Numbered from the stretch's first letter, positions 1-4,857 are shown. The stretch is 6,313 nt of DNA from an uncultured Dokdonia sp. (GCA_937124495.1 CAKZKZ010000307.1:1-6313); one strand, 5' to 3'. The notes: a model not told the origin generated them from the sequence alone. Numbers and translations: made by a program.

Positions 1-109
1 GTTGAAGTGTAAAAGTATTTAGGAGTTAAAATAGTATAAATGTAGAGAAGAATAAAATAGAATAGGTAAGATGATTGAATGATTTTCACTTTTCGCAAAA
101 ATAGCGTTG

Positions 110-128
110 CATTGAGCCTGTCGAAATG
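110..128. repeat. Fragment resembling a dispersed intergenic repeat (TTGAGCCTGTCGAA core)
   Basis: The core TTGAGCCTGTCGAA (reverse complement TTCGACAGGCTCAA) resembles short words I recall recurring between genes in many bacterial genomes, including Bacteroidota. It lies in non-coding DNA and is flanked by CATT and AATG, which can pair. Only one copy occurs in this window, so its repeat nature rests on recollection, not on the sequence shown. Confidence 0.35.
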
Positions 129-154
129 TATCGAAATTACCAGCTAGAAGCATC

Positions 155-180
155 AAAATAGAGTGTTACTCTATTTTTTT
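155..180 (+). terminator. Intrinsic terminator hairpin, possibly bidirectional
   Basis: A perfect 10-bp stem (155-164 with 168-177) with a 3-nt GTT loop is followed on the plus strand by a T-run (174-180). The U-tract favours termination of a plus-strand transcript entering from the left, outside the window. In the minus direction the hairpin is followed by only four U residues, so it may also end the glycosyltransferase transcript, with lower efficiency. Confidence 0.65.
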
Positions 181-352
181 AAAAGCTCCTTCTCTTGAGG
201 AGGGTGGGTGGCTGTGTCGGAGTAACGGGCTACAGACGGAAGGGAGAGGTGATCTCTCCTTATTATTTGAAATTGAAAACGAAGACATGCATAATCAGCT
301 ACCCAACTACCGACTAAAAGCTAACGCCTAACAGCTAGCTAGAATAGTTTAT

Positions 353-1369
353 TTACGCAAAAAACCAATAATCTTCTACCGCTTTTTTACCCCAACTTTG
401 TAATAATTCTAAAATCTCTTTCTTTCCATCTGGTGAGGAAACGACGACCATGATTTGCGCATTTTCAATAGATGGGACATCAGTAAAGGATTGCATACGT
501 ACATCATAAATGTCTTTCCCGATCTGTTTCTCATTATTAGACACCCAATGAAACGTATCATTGTAGGACTGTAAGATTTTTGCCATATCCTTTCCATTAC
601 GACCGGCACCCCAAAGTACAAGTGGACGGTCATAATCTCGATCCACCTCATAAAAGAAGCGCATTTTCAAATCAAAATAACGGTTGTCTTTATACTCATC
701 CCACGTACGAGAAATACGATTAGAGCGATCACGCCAATGATGTAAGATGTAATCAATGCCTATGATCTTTAAACTATGGCGATACATCCTAAAACAGAGA
801 TCATAATCCTCTGGATAGATAATAGGATCAAATGCACCCACAGCATCAAGGTCATCTTTATGAAGTAACCAACAATGCGATGGGATGACACATTCTTTAT
901 AAATCTGCTCGTAATGTGTACTTGTTCTGGCTACTTCATTCAGCCAACGTTCATAACGTAAAAAACCATCACCGACTTCACCTTCATCGACAAAGTGTTC
1001 GGTGCCACCTGCAATGACATGGCCTTTTCCGTATTTGTGCCATTCATCTACGAGGACTTGAATTTTGTAATCAGGCATTTTATCGTCAGAGTCCATGCGG
1101 TTAATAAGTGTACCTTTTAATTCACGATAGCCTCTTTGTAAGGTTGGGATTAACTTTGGGACGTCGCTATGAAATACGCGTATTCTTGGGTCCGCTTTCG
1201 CGAAAGCGTCTAAAATCTCAGGTGTCTCATCTGTAGAATGATCATTTACGGCAACAAGTTCCCAGTTTGGGTACGTCTGATTAATAATAGAATTGATACA
1301 ATCGTGCAGATACGGAGCCGTATCTTTTACAGCCATGATGATGGAAACGAGGGGTTGATTTACTGCCAA
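353..1369 (-). CDS. Family 2 glycosyltransferase with C-terminal Rossmann-like domain
   Basis: The 338-aa protein has an N-terminal GT-A fold of glycosyltransferase family 2: the first strand PLVSIIMAVKD (6-16), the nucleotide-binding VNDHSTD (41-47), the metal-binding D-x-D region MDSDD (92-96), and an acidic PEDYD (186-190) where the catalytic base usually lies. It probably transfers a sugar from a nucleotide donor to a surface glycan at the cytoplasmic face of the membrane; donor and acceptor cannot be read from sequence. From about residue 248 a second domain begins with PLVLWGAGRNGK (249-260), a glycine-rich dinucleotide-binding-like loop. No membrane segment is evident. The start is TTG: an in-frame TAA lies two codons upstream, and the next ATG (residue 12) would remove the conserved first strand. 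It overlaps the end of the upstream epimerase by 10 nt, which implies co-transcription and probably translational coupling. Confidence 0.9.
   Translation of the reverse strand: MAVNQPLVSIIMAVKDTAPYLHDCINSIINQTYPNWELVAVNDHSTDETPEILDAFAKADPRIRVFHSDVPKLIPTLQRGYRELKGTLINRMDSDDKMPDYKIQVLVDEWHKYGKGHVIAGGTEHFVDEGEVGDGFLRYERWLNEVARTSTHYEQIYKECVIPSHCWLLHKDDLDAVGAFDPIIYPEDYDLCFRMYRHSLKIIGIDYILHHWRDRSNRISRTWDEYKDNRYFDLKMRFFYEVDRDYDRPLVLWGAGRNGKDMAKILQSYNDTFHWVSNNEKQIGKDIYDVRMQSFTDVPSIENAQIMVVVSSPDGKKEILELLQSWGKKAVEDYWFFA
1193..1208. repeat. 16-bp perfect palindrome CGCTTTCGCGAAAGCG inside the glycosyltransferase gene
   Basis: The palindrome is perfect over 16 bp and GC-richer than its surroundings. In the gene's frame it encodes AFAKA (residues 55-59). 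Its 14-bp core recurs in the neighbouring gene at 1661-1674, in the same reading phase. It looks like a highly iterated palindrome, comparable in concept to cyanobacterial HIP1; its function is unknown. Confidence 0.6.
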
Positions 1370-2352
1370 GACTTAGGAAGGTTTTTGGTGATTTCTATAT
1401 TCTCAAAAGTACTGCTTTCTCTGGTGCCATGGGTGTGTACCCAAGCGGCCATTTTGGCAAGTCCTTCAGCGAGGGATATTTCTGGTGTTGGGTTAAAAAT
1501 AGCATTAAATGTTGAATGATCGGAATATGCATGAACGACTTCTTCGCGTTGTTCTAAGTGGTTGATGTGTGCTTCGGTGTTCATGACCGTGGCAATTTCT
1601 TGCGCTAATTCAACTACAGTTGTTGGAAGGTCGCTTCCTATGTTGAAGATTTGATTATATGCTTTCGCGAAAGCGGGACTCTTTGCAATATACGGGGCAA
1701 CGTCATCTATATAGGTAAAGGCGCGGCTTTGTGTGCCATCACCAAATACGGTTACAGACTCCTTTTTTAAGAGCTGATTCATAAAAATACCAACGACATT
1801 ACGGTACTTGTCGCCTATATTCTGATGAGGTCCGTAGACATTATGAGGTCTGAAAATCACATAGTTTAAACCGAATAGTTTGCGTGCATTTTCCAGGTCC
1901 ATCTCTACGGCATATTTGGCAATACCATACGGATCTTCGGGTTGTGGTTTTTGAGATTCTTTTAAGGGAAGTTCTTGGTCTCCATACACCGCAATTGAGG
2001 ATGTAAATACAAAGCATTTAATGTCATGATTGACCGATGCATTGATCAAGTTAATACTCCCAATAAGGTTGTTCTGGTAATTGAACTTTCGGATAAAATG
2101 ACTTAGCCCTTCGGCAGCATAGGCGGCGAGGTGATAGACATAATCAAAAGCGTATGCTTCAAAAAGAGAATTAACCAATGATGTGTCTGTAATAGATCCT
2201 TCTTTAAAAATAGCTTTTGGGTGTACATTTTCTTTAAAGCCACCAGATAGATCATCTAAGACTACCACTGTGTGATTTTCCTGTATCAAGTGTGTAACGA
2301 CATGAGAACCTATAAATCCTGCGCCTCCAGTAACTAAAGAAGTGTATTGCAT
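1360..2352 (-). CDS. NAD-dependent epimerase/dehydratase (extended SDR), nucleotide-sugar type
   Basis: This 330-aa cytoplasmic enzyme belongs to the extended short-chain dehydrogenase/reductase family, the group of UDP-glucose 4-epimerases and dTDP-glucose dehydratases. The sequence shows the NAD-binding TGGAGFIG (8-15), the acidic LDD end of the second strand (32-34), HLAA (74-77), the catalytic serine region SSIAVYG (118-124), and the Y-x3-K pair Y142/K146 in DPYGIAK. RPHNVYGP near residue 168 is typical of nucleotide-sugar binding members. The length is normal for the family. It probably makes or interconverts a sugar nucleotide used by the glycosyltransferase encoded directly downstream, whose start overlaps its last codons. 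Epimerase and dehydratase activities cannot be separated here, so no symbol is given. The ATG lies only 4 nt downstream of a good -7 box, so the transcript may have almost no leader. Confidence 0.9.
   Translation of the reverse strand: MQYTSLVTGGAGFIGSHVVTHLIQENHTVVVLDDLSGGFKENVHPKAIFKEGSITDTSLVNSLFEAYAFDYVYHLAAYAAEGLSHFIRKFNYQNNLIGSINLINASVNHDIKCFVFTSSIAVYGDQELPLKESQKPQPEDPYGIAKYAVEMDLENARKLFGLNYVIFRPHNVYGPHQNIGDKYRNVVGIFMNQLLKKESVTVFGDGTQSRAFTYIDDVAPYIAKSPAFAKAYNQIFNIGSDLPTTVVELAQEIATVMNTEAHINHLEQREEVVHAYSDHSTFNAIFNPTPEISLAEGLAKMAAWVHTHGTRESSTFENIEITKNLPKSWQ
1661..1674. repeat. 14-bp perfect palindrome GCTTTCGCGAAAGC inside the epimerase gene
   Basis: This second copy of the palindrome found at 1193-1208 is perfect over 14 bp. 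Read on the minus strand it encodes AFAKA in the context SPAFAKAYN, in the same codon phase as the glycosyltransferase copy, although the two proteins are unrelated. That points to a selected or propagated DNA word rather than a protein motif. Confidence 0.6.
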
Positions 2353-2356
2353 AGCG

Positions 2357-2386
2357 CAAACTTACGAATAAGCAACTGCCTACGAA
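2357..2386 (-). promoter_or_regulatory. Candidate promoter for the epimerase-glycosyltransferase unit
   Basis: Read on the minus strand, TAAGTTTG (2357-2364) is an exact match to the Bacteroidota -7 consensus TAnnTTTG. The -33 position, 19 nt upstream, reads TTC (2384-2386) instead of TTG, so that half is imperfect. The box ends 4 nt before the ATG at 2352, which would place the transcription start at or within a few bases of the start codon. It faces away from the first peptide cassette. Confidence 0.4.
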
Positions 2387-2426
2387 AGCATCAGTGTGGA
2401 CAAAATGCAATGCGTTATTTGACTGT

Positions 2427-2457
2427 TTGATTTACGTTAAAATAATGCATAACTTTA
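2427..2457 (+). promoter_or_regulatory. Promoter of peptide cassette 1
   Basis: TTG (2427-2429) and TAACTTTA (2450-2457) are separated by 20 nt, a near match to the Bacteroidota vegetative promoter TTG...TAnnTTTG. The -7 box starts 35 nt before the end of the ATG, exactly as in the two sister cassettes. No Shine-Dalgarno sequence is present, which is usual for this phylum. Confidence 0.7.
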
Positions 2458-2481
2458 TAAAAAGCTTAAAACCATATAATT

Positions 2482-2674
2482 ATGAAAAAAAATAACATTA
2501 ATTTCAGGCGCTGCCATTTTAAGTAGTAAACAACAAAAAAACATTGTAGCTGGGGCAGGAGGAATAGGCGGAAACATAGATTTATCGCTATGTGGTTGTG
2601 ATTGCACCGGTAGTGTGACAGGACCTTTTTATTGTGGATTTTACATAGCTTGTCCTCAAGTACATACTTGTTAA
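2482..2674 (+). pseudogene. Frameshifted six-cysteine leader peptide gene (copy 1)
   Basis: This is the first of three paralogous small peptide genes. The ATG is followed by A8-T where the sister genes have A6-TT, a net +1 nt, so the frame from the ATG stops at 2524 after 14 codons. Removing one A gives an intact 63-aa reading that matches the sisters: MKK-ITLISGAAILSSKQQK leader, then a core with all six cysteines in the same C-x-C-x-C-x9-C-x5-C-x5-C spacing, ending TC-stop at 2672. It lacks the last four residues of the sisters (GEES/GNES), and the leader ends IVAG rather than GG, with further glycine pairs just after. By hand count it differs from copy 2 in about 12 synonymous and 11 non-synonymous codons with all cysteines kept, so the frame was under constraint until recently. 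It could be a pseudogene, a phase-variable gene, one rescued by slippage on A8, or a sequencing error. Confidence 0.75.
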
Positions 2675-2698
2675 ATCGCTTTTAAGAATTAACACAGT

Positions 2699-2738
2699 AA
2701 AAAAATGCGTGTAACGTAAACGTTACACGCATTTTTTT
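2699..2738 (+). terminator. Strong hairpin terminator of cassette 1
   Basis: A perfect 18-bp stem (2699-2716 with 2721-2738) closes a TAAA loop. The left arm begins with seven A and the right arm ends with seven T, so it can act as an intrinsic terminator in either direction. It lies 24 nt after the stop codon of the copy 1 reading. Confidence 0.9.
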
Positions 2739-2785
2739 GTTTTACAGGAAAGGGATGTGCTTCTATATTTCTTTAGATGTGCCTG

Positions 2786-2841
2786 TTTAAAGTATTTAAT
2801 AGGTTAGGAAGGGAATTGAGATCTAAAGATGAGTTTGCATC
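2786..2841. repeat. Conserved intergenic block, copy A
   Basis: This non-coding segment aligns over its full length with 3245-3297, with a single 3-nt gap, and both share the exact word ATTGAGATCTAAA (2815-2827). It lies between the terminator of cassette 1 and the promoter of cassette 2. Read on the minus strand it is open in one frame but has a stop just upstream and no start codon, so I do not call a gene. It may be part of the duplicated unit or a regulatory region. Confidence 0.6.
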
Positions 2842-2904
2842 TTACATAAATAACAATCTAGAAGCGTGTCATAAAAATTATAAAAAAAGGAATTGTATTT
2901 CTAT

Positions 2905-2934
2905 TTGATTTATAATAAATAATATATAACTTTA
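2905..2934 (+). promoter_or_regulatory. Promoter of peptide cassette 2
   Basis: TTG (2905-2907), a 19-nt spacer and TAACTTTA (2927-2934) fit the Bacteroidota promoter pattern. The following leader (TAAAAACCTTAAA and onward) is nearly the same as in cassette 3, and the ATG lies at the same 35-nt spacing, so transcription probably begins about 20-25 nt before the start codon. Confidence 0.75.
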
Positions 2935-2958
2935 TAAAAACCTTAAAGTCATAACATT

Positions 2959-3159
2959 ATGAAAAAATTAACATCAATTTCAGGAGCTACTATTTTAAAT
3001 AGCAAACAACAAAAAAACATTACAGGAGGCGCAGGAATAGGCGGAAACGTAGATTTATCACTATGCGGTTGCGATTGCGCAGGAAGAGTAACAGGACCCT
3101 TTTATTGTGGATTTTATTTAGCTTGTCCTTTAGTATATACGTGCGGTGAAGAATCTTAA
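2959..3159 (+). CDS. Six-cysteine peptide precursor with double-glycine leader (copy 2)
   Basis: This 66-aa precursor has a 24-residue leader beginning MKKLTSISGATILNSKQQK and ending NITGG. The pattern L-x-S-K-x-x-Q-K-x-I-x-GG is characteristic of flavobacterial double-glycine leaders, which C39-peptidase ABC transporters normally cleave during export. The predicted 42-residue core (25-66) is glycine-rich at first and then carries cysteines at 36, 38, 40, 50, 56 and 62, with aromatic residues in GPFYC and FY. Six cysteines could form three disulfides or receive thioether or metal links; the sequence does not decide. It has its own promoter and terminator. A bacteriocin or signalling role is an inference. 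No transporter, modifying enzyme or immunity protein is encoded nearby. The ATG is the only sensible start, matched in copies 1 and 3. Confidence 0.85.
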   Translation: MKKLTSISGATILNSKQQKNITGGAGIGGNVDLSLCGCDCAGRVTGPFYCGFYLACPLVYTCGEES

Positions 3160-3176
3160 CATGCACTTTTATATAT

Positions 3177-3220
3177 AAAAACGAAAACTTGTAAAGTCAT
3201 CTTTACAGGTTTTTGTTTTT
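3177..3220 (+). terminator. Hairpin terminator of cassette 2
   Basis: A 20-bp stem (3177-3196 with 3201-3220) with a TCAT loop contains two G-U pairs and otherwise pairs fully. The right arm ends in T-rich sequence (TTTTTGTTTTT). It starts 17 nt after the stop codon of copy 2. Its sequence differs from the terminators of cassettes 1 and 3. Confidence 0.85.
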
Positions 3221-3244
3221 GAAGAAAGGAGTTTGTCATATTTA

Positions 3245-3297
3245 TTTAAAGTAAATAGGTGAGGAGAGGTATTGAGATCTAAAAGTGGATTTACATC
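3245..3297. repeat. Conserved intergenic block, copy B
   Basis: This is the counterpart of 2786-2841, shorter by 3 nt, with the shared word ATTGAGATCTAAA at 3271-3283. It lies between the terminator of cassette 2 and the promoter of cassette 3. The reverse strand is again open in the matching frame without a start codon. I found no third copy upstream of cassette 1. Confidence 0.6.
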
Positions 3298-3373
3298 GTA
3301 TAAACTTATAACGAGGAGACTGTTTAAGAGTATGTTACGGATGCTACAGAAATGAAATGAGCTGTATTTCTGT

Positions 3374-3403
3374 TTGATTTACAATAAATAATACATAACT
3401 TTA
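3374..3403 (+). promoter_or_regulatory. Promoter of peptide cassette 3
   Basis: TTG (3374-3376), a 19-nt spacer and TAACTTTA (3396-3403) repeat the arrangement of cassettes 1 and 2, again with 35 nt from the first base of the -7 box to the last base of the ATG. Upstream, CTGTATTTCTGTTTGATTTA closely matches the equivalent stretch in cassette 2. Confidence 0.75.
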
Positions 3404-3427
3404 TAAAAACCTTAATATCAAAACATT

Positions 3428-3622
3428 ATGAAAAAATTAACATCAATTTCAGGTGCTACAATTTTAAATAGCAAACAACAAAAAGACATCGTAGGAGGAA
3501 TAAGTGGTGACCCAGATTTATCGCTGTGCGGTTGCGATTGCGCAGGAAGAGTGACAGGGCCATTCTATTGTTCTTTTTACTTTGGATGCCCTCAGGTGTA
3601 TACTTGTGGTAATGAATCTTAA
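3428..3622 (+). CDS. Six-cysteine peptide precursor with double-glycine leader (copy 3)
   Basis: This 64-aa paralogue of copy 2 has its first 19 leader residues identical (MKKLTSISGATILNSKQQK) and the leader ends DIVGG at 24. The 40-residue core begins ISGDPDLSL, two residues shorter than in copy 2, then follows the same cysteine pattern at 34, 36, 38, 48, 54 and 60 and ends TCGNES. Divergence is concentrated right after the cleavage site and at a few positions in the second half (SFYFG for GFYLA, PQV for PLV), while the CGCDCAGRVTGPFYC segment is unchanged. That pattern fits related secreted peptides with partly different targets or simple drift. Export by a C39-type transporter encoded elsewhere is inferred from the leader. 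It has its own promoter and shares its terminator region with the convergent kelch gene. Confidence 0.85.
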   Translation: MKKLTSISGATILNSKQQKDIVGGISGDPDLSLCGCDCAGRVTGPFYCSFYFGCPQVYTCGNES

Positions 3623-3632
3623 AAAAAAGAAG

Positions 3633-3680
3633 TATATTAAAAATACCTATAACGTTTACGTTATAGGTATTTTTAATATA
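3633..3680. terminator. Bidirectional hairpin terminator between cassette 3 and the kelch gene
   Basis: A perfect 22-bp stem (3633-3654 with 3659-3680) closes a TTTA loop. Both arms contain A/T runs, so it should work for peptide copy 3 on the plus strand (stop at 3622) and for the kelch gene on the minus strand (stop at 3700). The loop-proximal sequence AACGTTTACGTT is the reverse complement of that in the cassette 1 terminator. Confidence 0.9.
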
Positions 3681-3699
3681 TATAAGTCCAGTTAAGTGG

Positions 3700-4818
3700 T
3701 TAATCCGACCATTCTAGTTTATAAATAGCATTGGAAACAGTTTGATTAGCTCCCATTCCTCCAGCAAGATATTTTACGGTTTCACTTATGTTTGCAATGC
3801 CTCGCAAATCCATAGGTAATTGAATGGCTGTATTTTCTTGCCATTCTATGATATCTGTCTTTGTATATAAATCACGTTGAGATCTAGATACTCCGCCTGA
3901 TCCATCGTAGGCAATGCCATTAAAATTATACGTGTTTGTGCTACCACCCACCCAGTGTAATTCATTATGTACAGTTGTTGCAGCCATCCTATATCCATGT
4001 ATAATAGCGTCTGGTGTTATGATGTTCCAAGTGATTTGTGTAGGGTTGTCAGGGGCAATCGTTCCGATACGAACTTGATTTTGAATGCCAAATCCGTTAT
4101 TTGAACTTGCACCACCAAAATAATAAATAGTGTTTCCTACAATAGTACCTGAAGCTCCAAAAGATCTATAGTCGTTTCCCGGAACAGATGTTCCGGATAG
4201 CCATGTATTTTGAATTGGATCATATATCTGTACATTAGGGATATTTGCCGTTTGACTCCATCCTGTAATAAGATATATTAATTGATCATTCCATACAGCT
4301 TGTACATGATCATCTGTAGGGATTGGAATATCGGGCGCGTCTTCGAGAAAGATATTGTTTGCAATGTCATAACGATGCATTTTACCAGAAGTGATTTCAC
4401 TACCATCACTAAGCACATGATATCCTCCAGAGATATAAATCATATTTCCTATTCTAGAGGCGGCACTAGCAATTTTACCTAAGGTATCGGGAAGATCTGG
4501 AAGTTGATCGGTTGTAGTTGTTTGTATATTATATCTATACGATCGTAGATGAATTCCAGCATATTCTTTTGTGTCATCTATGCCTCCAAAAGAAAATAGG
4601 TATGGTATGTTATTTATAAAACCTTCTACAACAGCATTATTCGATACTGCTTCGGGTAATGTACCAACTTGCGTTACTTGCAGTGTGGTGTTTTGATCAG
4701 ATGGAAGAGGAGCGTCATCTGTAGGAGCTTCTTCATTTATTTCTTCTATTACAACTGTATTTGTATCTGAGCAATTTGTTAATATAAGTATGGAGGCAAT
4801 GAGGAGAACATATTTCAT
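3700..4818 (-). CDS. Kelch-type beta-propeller lipoprotein
   Basis: The 372-aa protein starts with a lipoprotein signal peptide: a short charged start, a hydrophobic stretch, and the lipobox LTNC with Cys16 as the lipid-carrying residue. An acidic linker (about 17-45) follows. The rest is a propeller with six visible blade signatures. Double glycines after a hydrophobic strand occur at 78-79, 131-132, 235-236, 291-292 and 353-354, and a degenerate TG at 185-186; several blades add the usual downstream Tyr and Trp (YDP...NTW at 199-206). Six kelch blades also occur in sialate mutarotase NanM, but nothing here proves that activity, and binding of a glycan or protein at the cell envelope is equally possible. 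It lies 85 nt downstream of crtZ on the same strand, so read-through from the carotenoid operon is possible but a separate promoter is plausible. Confidence 0.8.
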   Translation of the reverse strand: MKYVLLIASILILTNCSDTNTVVIEEINEEAPTDDAPLPSDQNTTLQVTQVGTLPEAVSNNAVVEGFINNIPYLFSFGGIDDTKEYAGIHLRSYRYNIQTTTTDQLPDLPDTLGKIASAASRIGNMIYISGGYHVLSDGSEITSGKMHRYDIANNIFLEDAPDIPIPTDDHVQAVWNDQLIYLITGWSQTANIPNVQIYDPIQNTWLSGTSVPGNDYRSFGASGTIVGNTIYYFGGASSNNGFGIQNQVRIGTIAPDNPTQITWNIITPDAIIHGYRMAATTVHNELHWVGGSTNTYNFNGIAYDGSGGVSRSQRDLYTKTDIIEWQENTAIQLPMDLRGIANISETVKYLAGGMGANQTVSNAIYKLEWSD

Positions 4819-4830
4819 AAGGAATCTATC

Positions 4831-4857
4831 TTTTACGGTATATTTCTTATCGTAAAA
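4831..4857. promoter_or_regulatory. Inverted repeat and candidate -7 box upstream of the kelch gene
   Basis: A 10-bp inverted repeat with one G-U pair (4831-4840 with 4848-4857, 7-nt loop) ends 12 nt before the kelch ATG. It lacks a U-tract, so it is not a typical terminator for crtZ. On the minus strand TAATTTTA (4853-4860) overlaps one arm and resembles the -7 box of the peptide genes, with TTC in place of TTG 19 nt upstream. It could be an operator or a 5' leader hairpin. Confidence 0.3.

Larger units (their letters stand above)
1..352. other. Gene-free left flank with repeat-like fragments
   Basis: I see no open reading frame of credible length or composition here on either strand. What it holds is: AT-rich sequence up to about 100; a fragment resembling dispersed intergenic repeats (110-128); a hairpin terminator (155-180); a GC-richer stretch of about 183-261 with short inverted repeats, one at 241-248/254-261 with a 5-nt loop; and a low-complexity run of related CTA/GCTA words at about 297-343. 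The change in composition relative to the flanking genes suggests accumulated small repeats rather than a decayed gene. The minus-strand glycosyltransferase transcript probably runs into this region. Confidence 0.6.
2427..3680 (+). repeat. Tandem array of three promoter-peptide-terminator cassettes
   Basis: Three homologous cassettes lie head to tail: promoter 2427, gene 2482, terminator to 2738; promoter 2905, gene 2959, terminator to 3220; promoter 3374, gene 3428, terminator to 3680. Start codons are 477 and 469 bp apart. Homology covers promoter, 5' leader and gene, and a spacer block before cassettes 2 and 3 (2786-2841 and 3245-3297). The terminators share position and architecture but differ in sequence. 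Cassettes 2 and 3 are closest to each other, and cassette 1 is the most diverged. Local tandem duplication of a complete transcription unit is the simplest origin. Confidence 0.85.

Noticed and set aside
241..261. Hairpin AGGGAGAG/CTCTCCTT as a terminator of the glycosyltransferase gene
   Set aside because: Read on the minus strand it is not followed by a T-run; the 155-180 hairpin is the better candidate.
409..651. 80-codon minus-strand open frame inside the glycosyltransferase
   Set aside because: It lies wholly within a well-supported gene in another frame and shows no recognisable domain.
1238..1519. 93-codon plus-strand open frame across the glycosyltransferase/epimerase junction
   Set aside because: It is antisense to two conserved genes, with no promoter or family resemblance.
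2482..2495. Programmed -1 ribosomal frameshift at A-AAA-AAA in copy 1
   Set aside because: A -1 shift enters the wrong frame. The intact frame needs +1 (or loss of one A), so a classical -1 slippery site does not explain it.
2959..3622. Lanthipeptide or metallothionein assignment for the small peptides
   Set aside because: Cysteine content and CxCxC could suggest either, but the core has few Ser/Thr suited to ring formation, no lanthionine synthase is nearby, and a GG export leader argues against a cytoplasmic metallothionein. The chemistry is left open.
2427..3680. Regularly spaced repeats as a CRISPR-like array
   Set aside because: The repeated units are about 470 bp long and contain promoters, genes and terminators; there are no short direct repeats with unique spacers.
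4282..4482. 66-codon plus-strand open frame inside the kelch gene
   Set aside because: It is antisense to the propeller gene, with no supporting promoter or motif.
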